Below are positions 55,968 to 64,000 of a DNA stretch of 64,000 bases, one piece after another. Each line of letters begins with the position of its first letter. The first letter of the stretch is position 1. The stretch comes from Hortaea werneckii (lineage: Eukaryota; Ascomycota; Dothideomycetes; Mycosphaerellales; Teratosphaeriaceae): positions 22,059 to 86,058 of the forward strand of contig JBAOKB010000115.1 in NCBI GenBank assembly GCA_037044905.1. The letters are read 5' to 3'. The notes under the pieces were generated by a model. The model saw only the letters and a list, made by a program, of their open reading frames with translations. It was not told the DNA's origin and did no database searches. The position numbers were made by a program, and so were the translations under genes.

Positions 55968-57293
55968 TTACCGCTTTCTCGCATTCACATTCCTACCAGC
56001 GCCAACCTTGATACGGCCGCCAGTCCGACCTCTGTCCCCAGTCAAGATGCCCGGCAAATAATCCTCATCCATTAGACTTCTCTCTTTCTGCCGCTTCTCT
56101 GCGTTTGCTGCCCTCTGGTACTCTTTCTGATCTTCCGCCAGAATAAGATCATTGCCCCAACCACCCTTGCCGCCGCCAACAAGTCTTCCGTTCGTCGATC
56201 CGTGCACAGGTTTCGGAATGCTGTACCTGTCACCTCTCGTATTCCACTGCATATTCTTCTTGAGATGCAGCTTGAACCCGCCGTTCGAGTCTGTCGAACA
56301 TGACACTCTAGTCAGAGTAGGCTGTCCGCACTTGGGACAGAATTGCTTGCCCATCTCCTTAGTGACCTGGAAGCAAGCGTGACACCTCAGAACGAAGGTT
56401 TTGAGATGCTTGACCCTGTTCAGTGAGGGAGAAAGCAAATTCAAGTTGATCTGCAAGATCACGTTTTGCATTGCAAAATCGGAAGTCAGGACGCCGACTT
56501 GCATCGTTTTCGGCTCTGAAGCGGCGGATGCAGCTGCACCAGCATCCTTGGCCTGTTTCTTCTTCAGGTTTGAAGGTGTGATCCAGCCTTCGTCGTCTGA
56601 GCCGCTGCCCCCTTGACTGTTCAGGGCAGAGTCGACTTTGGATTGAGGTTCTTTGCTGTCTTCGGCATTTGAGCTGCTTAAATCGGTCTTTGCTAAGGCC
56701 TCGCTCATTTGAGCTTCATCTTGTGTGTCGCGATTTTCCTGTTCGGTAGCCTGTCCGTCATTCTTGGCTTCCGACACTACCTCGGTCGGCTGGGCGATTG
56801 TCGACTGAGGAATCTCACTGTGGGCATTGTCCGGTGCCTTTTCTGCTTCAGCTGGATCTTGCGCTTCTGGAGTCTCTTCGGAAGATGGTTTCTCATCTGT
56901 GTTGTTTGACTTTCCAGGAGGCGAGCCATTCACGCGCTTTTGGCCAGGAGAATTTCTCAGTCTCCAGTCACCTCCATTACGCTCGCATTCAAGCTCATAG
57001 GTCAAAGCAATAATTTGGATGTCAGGCTTGCTCAGGACTTGCAAATCTCCGGTCTTGCGTGCAAAATCGGTCACGAACTTAATACTTGTGGGATTCGGTG
57101 ACCGCAACGTTAAGAAAGGCAGCAAAGTGGTCTCTACTCGTGATCTTGTAGTTGCATCCCGAATTTCTGAGATGATCGCGGGCACAGTTATCAGTGCCTC
57201 GGCGTGTCCTAGCAAAGTCGAAACGGTGGGTTCATTCTTGATGATAGCACCGGTGTCTAGCACCAACGTGTGCACCGCCTTTTGGTCGCTCAT
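55968..57293 (-). CDS. NOB1: 20S pre-rRNA endonuclease NOB1
   Basis: PIN-domain nuclease that cuts at site D to make mature 18S rRNA in the cytoplasm. 441 residues from the ATG at 57293; the frame extends to 57356 only with a TTG start, and the PIN domain begins directly after MSDQKAVHT. PIN motif HTLVLDTGAIIKNEP holds the metal-binding Asp13, with VPAIISEIRD following. The middle is acidic and disordered. The zinc ribbon is near 300-340 (CHACFQVTKEMGKQFCPKCG), after MQNVILQINLNLLS. The basic end contains GGGKGGWGNDLILAEDQKEY, LPGILTGDRGRTGGRIKVGA and GRNVNARKR, all NOB1-typical. Confidence 0.95.
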   Translation of the reverse strand: MSDQKAVHTLVLDTGAIIKNEPTVSTLLGHAEALITVPAIISEIRDATTRSRVETTLLPFLTLRSPNPTSIKFVTDFARKTGDLQVLSKPDIQIIALTYELECERNGGDWRLRNSPGQKRVNGSPPGKSNNTDEKPSSEETPEAQDPAEAEKAPDNAHSEIPQSTIAQPTEVVSEAKNDGQATEQENRDTQDEAQMSEALAKTDLSSSNAEDSKEPQSKVDSALNSQGGSGSDDEGWITPSNLKKKQAKDAGAAASAASEPKTMQVGVLTSDFAMQNVILQINLNLLSPSLNRVKHLKTFVLRCHACFQVTKEMGKQFCPKCGQPTLTRVSCSTDSNGGFKLHLKKNMQWNTRGDRYSIPKPVHGSTNGRLVGGGKGGWGNDLILAEDQKEYQRAANAEKRQKERSLMDEDYLPGILTGDRGRTGGRIKVGAGRNVNARKR

Positions 57294-60255
57294 CTTCGCA
57301 TATGTTGCTGCAAGCGAGGTGACTGCGCGCAAGATGGAAATTTTTGGGAGTGGCAAGGCGTAAGAAAACGAACAGCGGATTTCCTCTTTAGGCTCTTGGC
57401 GCTTTTAGACACTACCCCTAAATTTACCAACTCGGGAACTTACCGTCCGAATTGTTGCCTGAGACCTGACTGTTTTCCCAGAACACATCCATGGATGGAT
57501 GTTTTGGATACTCCAGCGCCTAGGCACCTAGGTGAAATCAGTACATCTGATAGCATCTACACAGAGTTACAAGGCCTGCGCACCAGCTTATAGGCCACCT
57601 CACATGCTGATGCGACTAATTTTAAACCACACAATGGACAACGATGTTTGCACAAGGCATAAGGACCATCACCTCGATGGGGAAATCACCCGAAGGTGAA
57701 CAGCGTCAACAACCACTGGCAGCATTGCTTCTCGCCTTGTCGAGCCCTTCCCGACCATCTCTAAGAGGCAGAAGGAAAAGCTACATCACTGGTCTCAGTT
57801 CCTCGCCGCACAGGAGAGGTGGTGCTCGCAAGCGCGGTCTTGCTTCCACGTCCGAGAAATGGCTCATTGCTGCACCCATTCCATACGTTGACATACTACC
57901 TCCTAGTGTCATTGACTACAGCAATCGCAAATGCCTAAATGTTTCCAACGCGGTTTGCATTTAGTATTGTCGCGCAAAAATATGGCATGCAGCTGCTCCA
58001 GAAGCTCGTTCATCCAGCCGGTGGTTGGAATGGGGGTCGGTAGGTTGTTAATCCATTTTGCATCGGATGCACTTCATAAAGATTACGACACACAAGTCTT
58101 TACGCCAGGGTAAGACCTGTGTGAAATCTGCACAACTGGAGCGAAGTCTGCGCCTCCCCAACCCGCCTTATGTTTGGTGTCGTCCTCTCCACCCTAGATT
58201 ACACTGAAATCGATGGATGTCCGACTCCCCGAAGGTCTGGACCTGATTCGCCCGTTCTGTTAAAGCGAGGTTGCGCAGAACGCTTAATAGTCACCGGGTC
58301 CTCGACATCTCAAGGATTTTGGCGCAGCTGGCCAATGGAAACCTGCTAAATGTGTTGCAGGGAGGTTACCTTCAGATAGTCACGAACGCATAAGCCGGTC
58401 TCACTGACCGCTGTAGCTATTTGAGCAAGACCATCCGCATCGAAAGGGCTGCACGTACAGTGCTGAGGGATCATTGTGCTTTCTGATTGAATGTCAATTG
58501 CGTCTTCAATTAACTTGGCTTGCTGGCGGCATATTCCTGTGCGGGAGGATTTCAGCAATAAACATTACTGGCTGAGCGTTCGAGTGCCTGGTCTCGGGCC
58601 CTCTGTGATGTCCTCGAAACAAGCGACAATCGAGTGGTCATTGGTCGTACAGCACGTGCATGGTCGAGATTCTGCAGAATTGAAGATTGTCTGCAAGACC
58701 GCCAAAATTGGATCCGGGTCGATTTTGCCACGCTGGTGCTTACTTTGCACAGTCTTTTCATAGCCTAATGGAGAGACACTCTCAAGCCGGGACCTATCAT
58801 TGACGCCGGAAGGGTTCCCCGACGCTGCGCCAATGCAGCCAGGCAATTGCTCCAAGACTTTGCCATTCGCTCTATCTTGAAGAAAGCAGCGAAACAACCA
58901 GGTACTAGAGATCAAGGTCGGAAGGGCGGTACTGAAGCTAGGTGTGCTAATAGCGGGCCGCAGCATGCGTTCGACAAGACGCAGTCAGGCGGATGGGGCT
59001 TACACTTTATAAAGTTGGCTTCCGTCCACACATGCTGTTCCTGCTCATCATCACTTTCATTCTGTACTGAGACCACAACAACAAGATCGCCAACTCCGCA
59101 GCTTATGGGCGATATGCAAAGCCAACGGAGACCTGCATGCTGTCCGTAAGTGCCCAATTGGTCGGGCAAGCGGACCAATGGCACATGTTGAGCTTGCGTC
59201 CTGATTGAAGCGACGAAGCGTACTCCGCCCACTCCATGGGGACGAACGCGCACTCCTCTGCAAACAGCTCGTCATATTGAAACCTTCATGGGCTCATACG
59301 GCCCAAAACAGGAGGCGCACTAGTCAGACCTTGACCTATCACGAGGATCTTGACGGTTACGACTTGGGCTACAAAGATGAATACAAGCTGCTTGCCCTGC
59401 ATATGAATGGACGGCAACGCCGAGCTACCAGAAGGCTGCTACAAATGATGAAGCTTTTGGACCTGGCCTTCTGGGGGCGGTAAATCTTGCCCATGTCAAG
59501 AGCTTTCCGACCAAGTCAAGAGAATTCTTAATATTACTTTACCAGTTCGAAGCTAAGATGATGGATTCAGTGGATTTCAGCTTTGGGCAGATGCTGGATA
59601 AGTATGGCGTGAGACGGAGCTACCTTTGCATGCACGCGGTGCCAACTCCTGCAATTCAGCATCACGAGACGGCCTACCTCGCCGACTGGTGCCCAACAGA
59701 GAGCCGCGCGCATGCGTTGGCAGTTCATGACGACCTACAGGTTCTTAAGCCGCTGTATTAGCGACAGCCGACGGTCCTATGCCTGTTGGGCACCTAAGGC
59801 ACATGCATCAACCAGCTACACCAACCTTGTCCATCGATGATGAACAAGTCTTATAAAACAGCGATTGGAGCCATGACTCAAAGGCTGTTCATCTCCAGCC
59901 AATCGTCAACTTCGGATAAGTCACTAATTTCTTTCTTGCTGGCATGTGTAACAAGAACACAAAGTGCTGTATAGCTGTGTCGTGCCTTAAACCTTCAAGA
60001 CCCGGTTCACCGAATACCATAGCCAGTGAGGCCTGGGAAACGCTCTACCTTCTACGTGGGACTTCTCGCGAATGACTTCTTGAGAAGAGGTTCCGATTCA
60101 GCTAAAAGCTGTTCCCCGCGCTGAGACGTGCCAAAAGAGCCGCTTTGCAGCCATTTACGCTCGGAGAATCGTCGAGCCATAAGGTCGCCGTTCACTTATT
60201 CTCCATTTGCGCCAATAGCCAGTCTATCGATCTCACGACCGTGTCTCATGGCGGT
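57294..60255. other. Gene-poor 3-kb region with possible gene fragments
   Basis: A CACCTAGGTG palindrome lies at 57525-57534. No complete gene is seen. The best coding-like stretch is an open + strand frame without an initial ATG at about 59375-59761. It reads CPAYEWTATPSYQKAATNDE, then AFGPGLLGAVNLAHVKSFPT and REFLILLYQFEAKMMDSVDF, ending LQVLKPLY. It looks protein-like but I do not recognise it, and no start or splice partner was found. A minus-strand frame near 58565-58966 is weaker. This may be eroded coding DNA. Confidence 0.4.
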
Positions 60256-61107
60256 ATGTCCGGCAACATACCCGATGATACTGCGCTACTAACGCTTGAA
60301 CAGCCCGCCTTCTTCTTTACCGTGGGAGTCATGGTACCTGATCCTCACCGAACCCCAAGAGTAACTAGCGGAGCGACTGGAGGTCGATGGATGCCTCCCA
60401 AAGCCATGGGCGGGAACATCAGGGGTACGGTACTGAACTTCAAACATGACGGGAGAAGAACCACTGCAGTATCTGCGCTACCATCAATGGTCCGCGAGTA
60501 TAAATGCTATTCGGTCTATCATGATCACGCTTATCTGTGGACGGTAAACTACGATGCTACCGCTGAAAGAGTTGGCGATGGAAGAGACACGACAGCAGCG
60601 AATGGTAACGGTAATGGCGACAACAGCAGTGACGAAAGTGTGAATAGCAGTGACTCCAGCAGCGACGAAGAAGGGGAAGAGGAACGTCCCGACTGGTCCA
60701 CCATGAGCTTTTCCCTCGGAACCTCATACACCTCCTATGCCGGTCAACGACAGCAGCAACAAAGACTCCACTGCAAACGACCGGACCAACTTTGGGCCAC
60801 ACAGCTCTTCACCGATATCTACACGGCCCAGCAAGAAAACCGTAATCCTCAATACGGAGGCCTTAACGGCGAACTGCCTCTCCTAATCGCTCTCCTAGCT
60901 CTAACGATGCCACCGGAGTATGTTCCCATGTACCTCCCCCAATGTATCGGCAATACCTGGAATGTCTACCCTCCTAATACCCTACCTAGAGGGTGTGGCT
61001 GTAGGTGTGAATTCCGTGAGCTCTTTCTTCCATCCCTCGGGCCCCTTTTGACTGAAATGTTCTGTAGGGATCGATCGGCGTGGCTTGGTAGTGCGGGTCT
61101 TTTATGA
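60256..61107 (+). CDS. Hypothetical protein with acidic Ser/Asp tract
   Basis: Not recognised. The first ATG in the open frame is at 60256, giving 283 residues; the frame is open from 60145 with a TTG start, so an upstream exon is possible. Features: PAFFFTVGVMVPDPHRTPRV near the start, an Asn/Gly then Ser/Asp/Glu tract (DNSSDESVNSSDSSSDEEGE) near residues 122-142, and a Gln run (RQQQQRL). A more ordered C-terminal part follows (LNGELPLLIALLALTMPPEY, then YLPQCIGNTWNVYPPNTLPR and RGCGCRCEFRELFLPSLGPL). No signal peptide. Probably a lineage-restricted gene; isolated in a gene-poor region. Confidence 0.5.
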   Translation: MSGNIPDDTALLTLEQPAFFFTVGVMVPDPHRTPRVTSGATGGRWMPPKAMGGNIRGTVLNFKHDGRRTTAVSALPSMVREYKCYSVYHDHAYLWTVNYDATAERVGDGRDTTAANGNGNGDNSSDESVNSSDSSSDEEGEEERPDWSTMSFSLGTSYTSYAGQRQQQQRLHCKRPDQLWATQLFTDIYTAQQENRNPQYGGLNGELPLLIALLALTMPPEYVPMYLPQCIGNTWNVYPPNTLPRGCGCRCEFRELFLPSLGPLLTEMFCRDRSAWLGSAGLL

Positions 61108-61884
61108 CCCTGTGACGACGGGTGTCGCTGACTTACGTGCCTTGGAAATTGGTAGTTTTGGTTGTATTTTCCGCTAGACTCCCTTTCGAGGTGGATGTCT
61201 TTTCAGCCTGTATCTCAGCCTCATGGTCCGCGGACTGTTGGCGTAGCCTCTGGACCATGCTCTTTCGTCTTCCGCGTCTGAATGCAACGACTAGGTTTCT
61301 TAAAACTGGGGTTGCAAAGCCGCAATTACAGCTACTCGTAGCGTGGCAATGTACAAGAAATAAGCAAAATCTGTACCACTGTTCCATCCCGTGCTTTCTG
61401 TTCACCCTATCGGTTGCTATCGTTACTTACTACTAAGCTCTACAACTTGAAGAGTAGATAAGTCGAACTCATACCACCCATTTTTTGCATCGTGTAGTCA
61501 ATCCTAAGCTGTTGACAGCCAAAGTGATGCTGCGAAGCGAGAGAGGAATACAATGACAAGGCCTGTTCTTTCCCGAACCCCAGCAAACCTCCCAGCGGCA
61601 GATTTGATAGTAAATTGAGCGATTGCCTTAGCAAAAGGCGTATGTCAACATGAGAAATATCTATTGTTTCTGGACTGACCATGTCCTCTGGTATCGATGT
61701 ATCACAGGGCTTGATAGAAGTAATGGCAGACACCAAAGACATAAAAATGATTAAACAAGAGCTTCTTAAACAGGCGACAAAGACCCGAGAAAAAAAAAGT
61801 ATCAAGCCCTCTGCATCAATCCATCTCAGGAGCCAAGGACGTCGTACTCGTAAAAGATGTGCGGAGGTTTCTTCCGGGCGGGGG

Positions 61885-61911
61885 AAAAAAAAAAAACAAC
61901 AACAACAACAA
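61885..61911. repeat. A-run and CAA microsatellite
   Basis: Twelve A's followed by repeated CAA units. A simple repeat in non-coding DNA. Confidence 0.8.
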
Positions 61912-62061
61912 ATAATTAAAAGAAAGGAAAGAGAAGAAGAAAAGCAAACAGCTGCCTCATTGGAACATCTGAAGTATCTTACTTCGATCTAACATATCAT
62001 TCGATCTCCTCAGCAAGGCAATCTCACCGTAGCCTTCTACATTACAAGCGAAGCCCTAAAG

Positions 62062-62102
<41 letters not shown>
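62062..62102. repeat. 41-base homopolymer C tract
   Basis: An unbroken run of 41 C's (poly-G on the minus strand), unusual for a fungal genome. It lies about 310-350 bp beyond the 3' end of the PH-domain-type gene and could be real, or an assembly or amplification artefact. Confidence 0.9.
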
Positions 62103-62413
62103 TTCTTGACAAAAAAGGAAGAAGTGAGAAGGATGGTTATATCTCCTCATTGGTAAAAAAATAAAAATAAGAATAAAGGCAGCAATGGAGACCAATTTCT
62201 TTATAAGCAGTCCTAAACAAGCAACCCCACAACATTCTCCTGGACTGTCTAACCGCTGCTTACAGAAGACGAGAAAACAACGATTGGACTGTGTGCAGTG
62301 GCGAGAAGAAAGGGGACGATGAAGAGAAATACGTTGGGACCCGATGTCGAAGTAATGAAAGTCAACATAGCAGCAGATATGTGAGAAATCAAACCGGGGG
62401 TATATCATAAAAC

Positions 62414-64000
62414 CTAGATTCCCAAAACCCTCCTCCTCCCCCTTGTCCTCCCAATGGATCCAAAAAACTCTACCAAACCACGCCCTCTCACCCTCCCCGA
62501 AACCATTACGGAAATTACAAAAAGAAAGAAGAAAAAAAAACTCAATACCCCTCCCCAACCCCTGACCTGCTCCACCCTCTTCTCCCGATCAATCACCGGC
62601 CCCGCTTCACGCCCTTGTTGCTCCCTCTCGACGCGATTCAGCAGGCTCCCCGGCACGAACTTGGATGCCTCGTTGAGATCGAGCATAGGACCTGCTCCGG
62701 CACCTGCCCCACCCCCACCACCACTTCTCCCCATTCCCCCCGTACCCCCCGCCCCGCCCACCCGCCTGCACCAGCACCGCCCACTAACCCCCTCGCGACA
62801 CCCCCGCGCCATTCCATACTAGGCGGCACGCCCACGACATCTTCGGGAGAAGTCGCGAAATTCGATTAGTCCCCCCGGACCGATCCGCTCAGGTCGGAAC
62901 CCCTTGCCTTTACCCTTGAGGGAATGCTGGGGCGGCTCGTAGGATTCGGGTGTCAGGTCGACGAGGGGTTTGTCTACCATCAGGGCCCCTGGCACAGCAC
63001 CAGCTGGAGCTGCAGAGGTGCCTGGGGCAGGGATTCGGCGGGAGCCGGAGCGGTGGAGATCGGTGGTGGTGGGGGTTTCGCTGGCGCCGACTCCGCCGCC
63101 GCCGGCACGTCGGGAGACGGCTCGTCTCAGATCGCCTCCCCCGGCCGAGTGGGGCGCCGGTTTCCCGCGCGTCGCTGCTGAGGAGGACGGGTTCCGGTGT
63201 AGACCGTCGTCCTGGGAACCCGCTGGCCGGGGAGGATCATTCAGATGGCTAGTACCGTTCCCGAGCAAAGTTGTCCCAGGGGTGAAACCCTTGGAAGCCG
63301 CACTGAGCTTTTCCCGCTCCGTCATCTGTTTCTGGCGCTGGGTATACGATCGTCCTAGCAGACCGTCCTTAGCGAACTCATCTGAGCCACCTCCGCTGCG
63401 AACAGGACCGTCCGCGCTATTTCGTCTTCGATCGTTAGTGGAGCGGCGACGGGTAAGGTTGACGAGGGGTTCGTTGTCCTGCGAGCTGTTCTTTGCCTCC
63501 AATGGGTTTGGTGACGGACTTCTTCGCATTACTGGAAGTTCTCGCGAGACCTCCGGCCGCTTTCGCGCCCGAGGAGGAGGAGGGTGGCAAGGCGGGATTC
63601 GATGGGAGGTTCGCGAGGTCTGCGGGCGCTTGAGTTCGGATAGGTCGGGGTCTATGAGTGGCTTGTACGAGCCAAGCTGGTAGTGAGACTCGAAGGAGTC
63701 GCCGGTCTTGTGTACGGTGGTGGTTGGAAAGGTCTCGGGTGTCGTTGCGGAGAGGAGCACGCAGGCCACTGGTATTCACCGTATCTGTTGGGCGGGGTTG
63801 AGCTTTGCCACCTTCGCCCATAACATTGACCAGGTACCAGCTGCGCCACTCCTGGAGAGCGGAGTAGAAGGCATCCGATGTTGCCTGATCGCCGGTGCAG
63901 AAGAAATGGACAAAGTTGAGATGGGATTCAAACATCATGCTCTTCTGCTGGCTTTTGACAGCAAAGCAGTATCGTTTCGGGGGTTTGATGACCTTCTTCA
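62414..64000 (-). CDS. PH-domain-type signalling protein, 3' part; frame disrupted
   Basis: Partial: the 5' end lies beyond 64000. The exon 63780-64000 reads PPKRYCFAVKSQQKSMMFES then NFVHFFCTGDQATSDAFYSA and LQEWRSWYLVNVMGEGGKAQ, the end of a PH-type domain of a large fungal protein family. A 73-bp intron (63707-63779) joins PRPTDT to TGDSFESHYQLGSYKPLIDP. The tail has DNEPLVNLTRRRS, DEFAKDGLLGRSYTQRQKQM and KPLVDLTPESYEPPQHSLKG, family-like motifs. After GPGGLIEF the expected continuation (ATSPEDVVGVPPSMEWR) needs removal of one T in a TTT at 62858-62860. A second shift in the G-runs near 62741-62758 is needed to reach MLDLNEASKFVPGSLLNRVE and PVIDREKRVEQV. As written the frame stops at 62819. 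Sequencing error or a recent pseudogene; undecided. Confidence 0.65.

Larger units (their letters stand above)
61108..62413. other. Low-complexity intergenic region
   Basis: About 1.3 kb with an A-run (61885-61896), a following CAA repeat to about 61911, purine-rich DNA, and a 41-base C run at 62062-62102. No gene recognised. A 121-residue minus-strand frame (61440-61805) has no family resemblance. Confidence 0.5.

Noticed and set aside
57294..57356. Longer N-terminus for NOB1
   Set aside because: The upstream frame starts with TTG, and the PIN domain begins immediately after the ATG at 57293.
62037..62558. Minus-strand frame with a poly-Gly run from the C tract
   Set aside because: The glycine run is a translation of the 41-base C homopolymer and the rest resembles no protein.
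1..64000. Search for CRISPR arrays, insertion sequences or prokaryotic operons
   Set aside because: Spliceosomal introns and fungal gene families throughout show eukaryotic nuclear DNA; no regularly spaced repeats or transposase frames were found.

Overview
This window is nuclear DNA of a filamentous ascomycete (Pezizomycotina). The evidence is short 47-196 bp GT-AG introns with CTAAC-type branch points, compact genes on both strands, and clear fungal families: MIM1, LCL2, NOP10, a HET-domain fragment, a DUF7580 relic and a fungal rhodopsin-domain protein. A Dothideomycete is plausible, but that is an inference; nothing here fixes the class. I saw no convincing tRNA, rRNA, CRISPR array or intact transposon.

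Layout. 0.1-4.6 kb: SHP1 (p97 cofactor), MIM1 and OXA1 (mitochondrial membrane biogenesis). 5.1-7.0 kb: a badly broken S28 serine peptidase pseudogene. 7.1-8.5 kb: GH64-type beta-1,3-glucanase. 8.5-10.4 kb: gene-poor, followed by a 130-residue unknown protein. 11.3-20.3 kb: AIF-like oxidoreductase, TAF6, condensin subunit CAP-G, mitochondrial cysteine synthase. 20.4-24.8 kb: seven-helix rhodopsin-domain protein, a small hypothetical and an empty stretch. 24.8-33 kb: glucosidase II alpha, nucleoside diphosphate kinase (six exons), AP-1 mu, mitochondrial ribosomal protein bL27. 33.5-35.7 kb: a decay island with a short HET-domain gene and a DUF7580 relic. 36.6-37.6 kb: two small genes for membrane proteins.

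37.9-49.1 kb is a block rich in chromosome-metabolism genes: SSL2/XPB, CAF-1 large subunit, SPO11 and MCM5, with one secreted Thr-rich protein between the last two. 49.9-57.3 kb: an alpha/beta hydrolase with an altered nucleophile elbow, NOP10, LCL2, a coiled-coil protein and NOB1. 57.3-62.4 kb is gene-poor with an acidic hypothetical protein, low-complexity tracts and a 41-base C run. The window ends inside a PH-domain-type gene whose 3' part needs at least two frame corrections in homopolymer-rich DNA.

Most genes are housekeeping, and there is no biosynthetic cluster or obvious defence island. The most unusual items are the S28 pseudogene, the HET/DUF7580 decay island, the hydrolase with Gly replaced by Glu in its elbow, the frame problems beside the C run, and a recurrent intergenic palindrome TACCTAGGTA. 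Exon boundaries were worked out by hand from splice consensus and reading-frame continuity; none is supported by transcripts.
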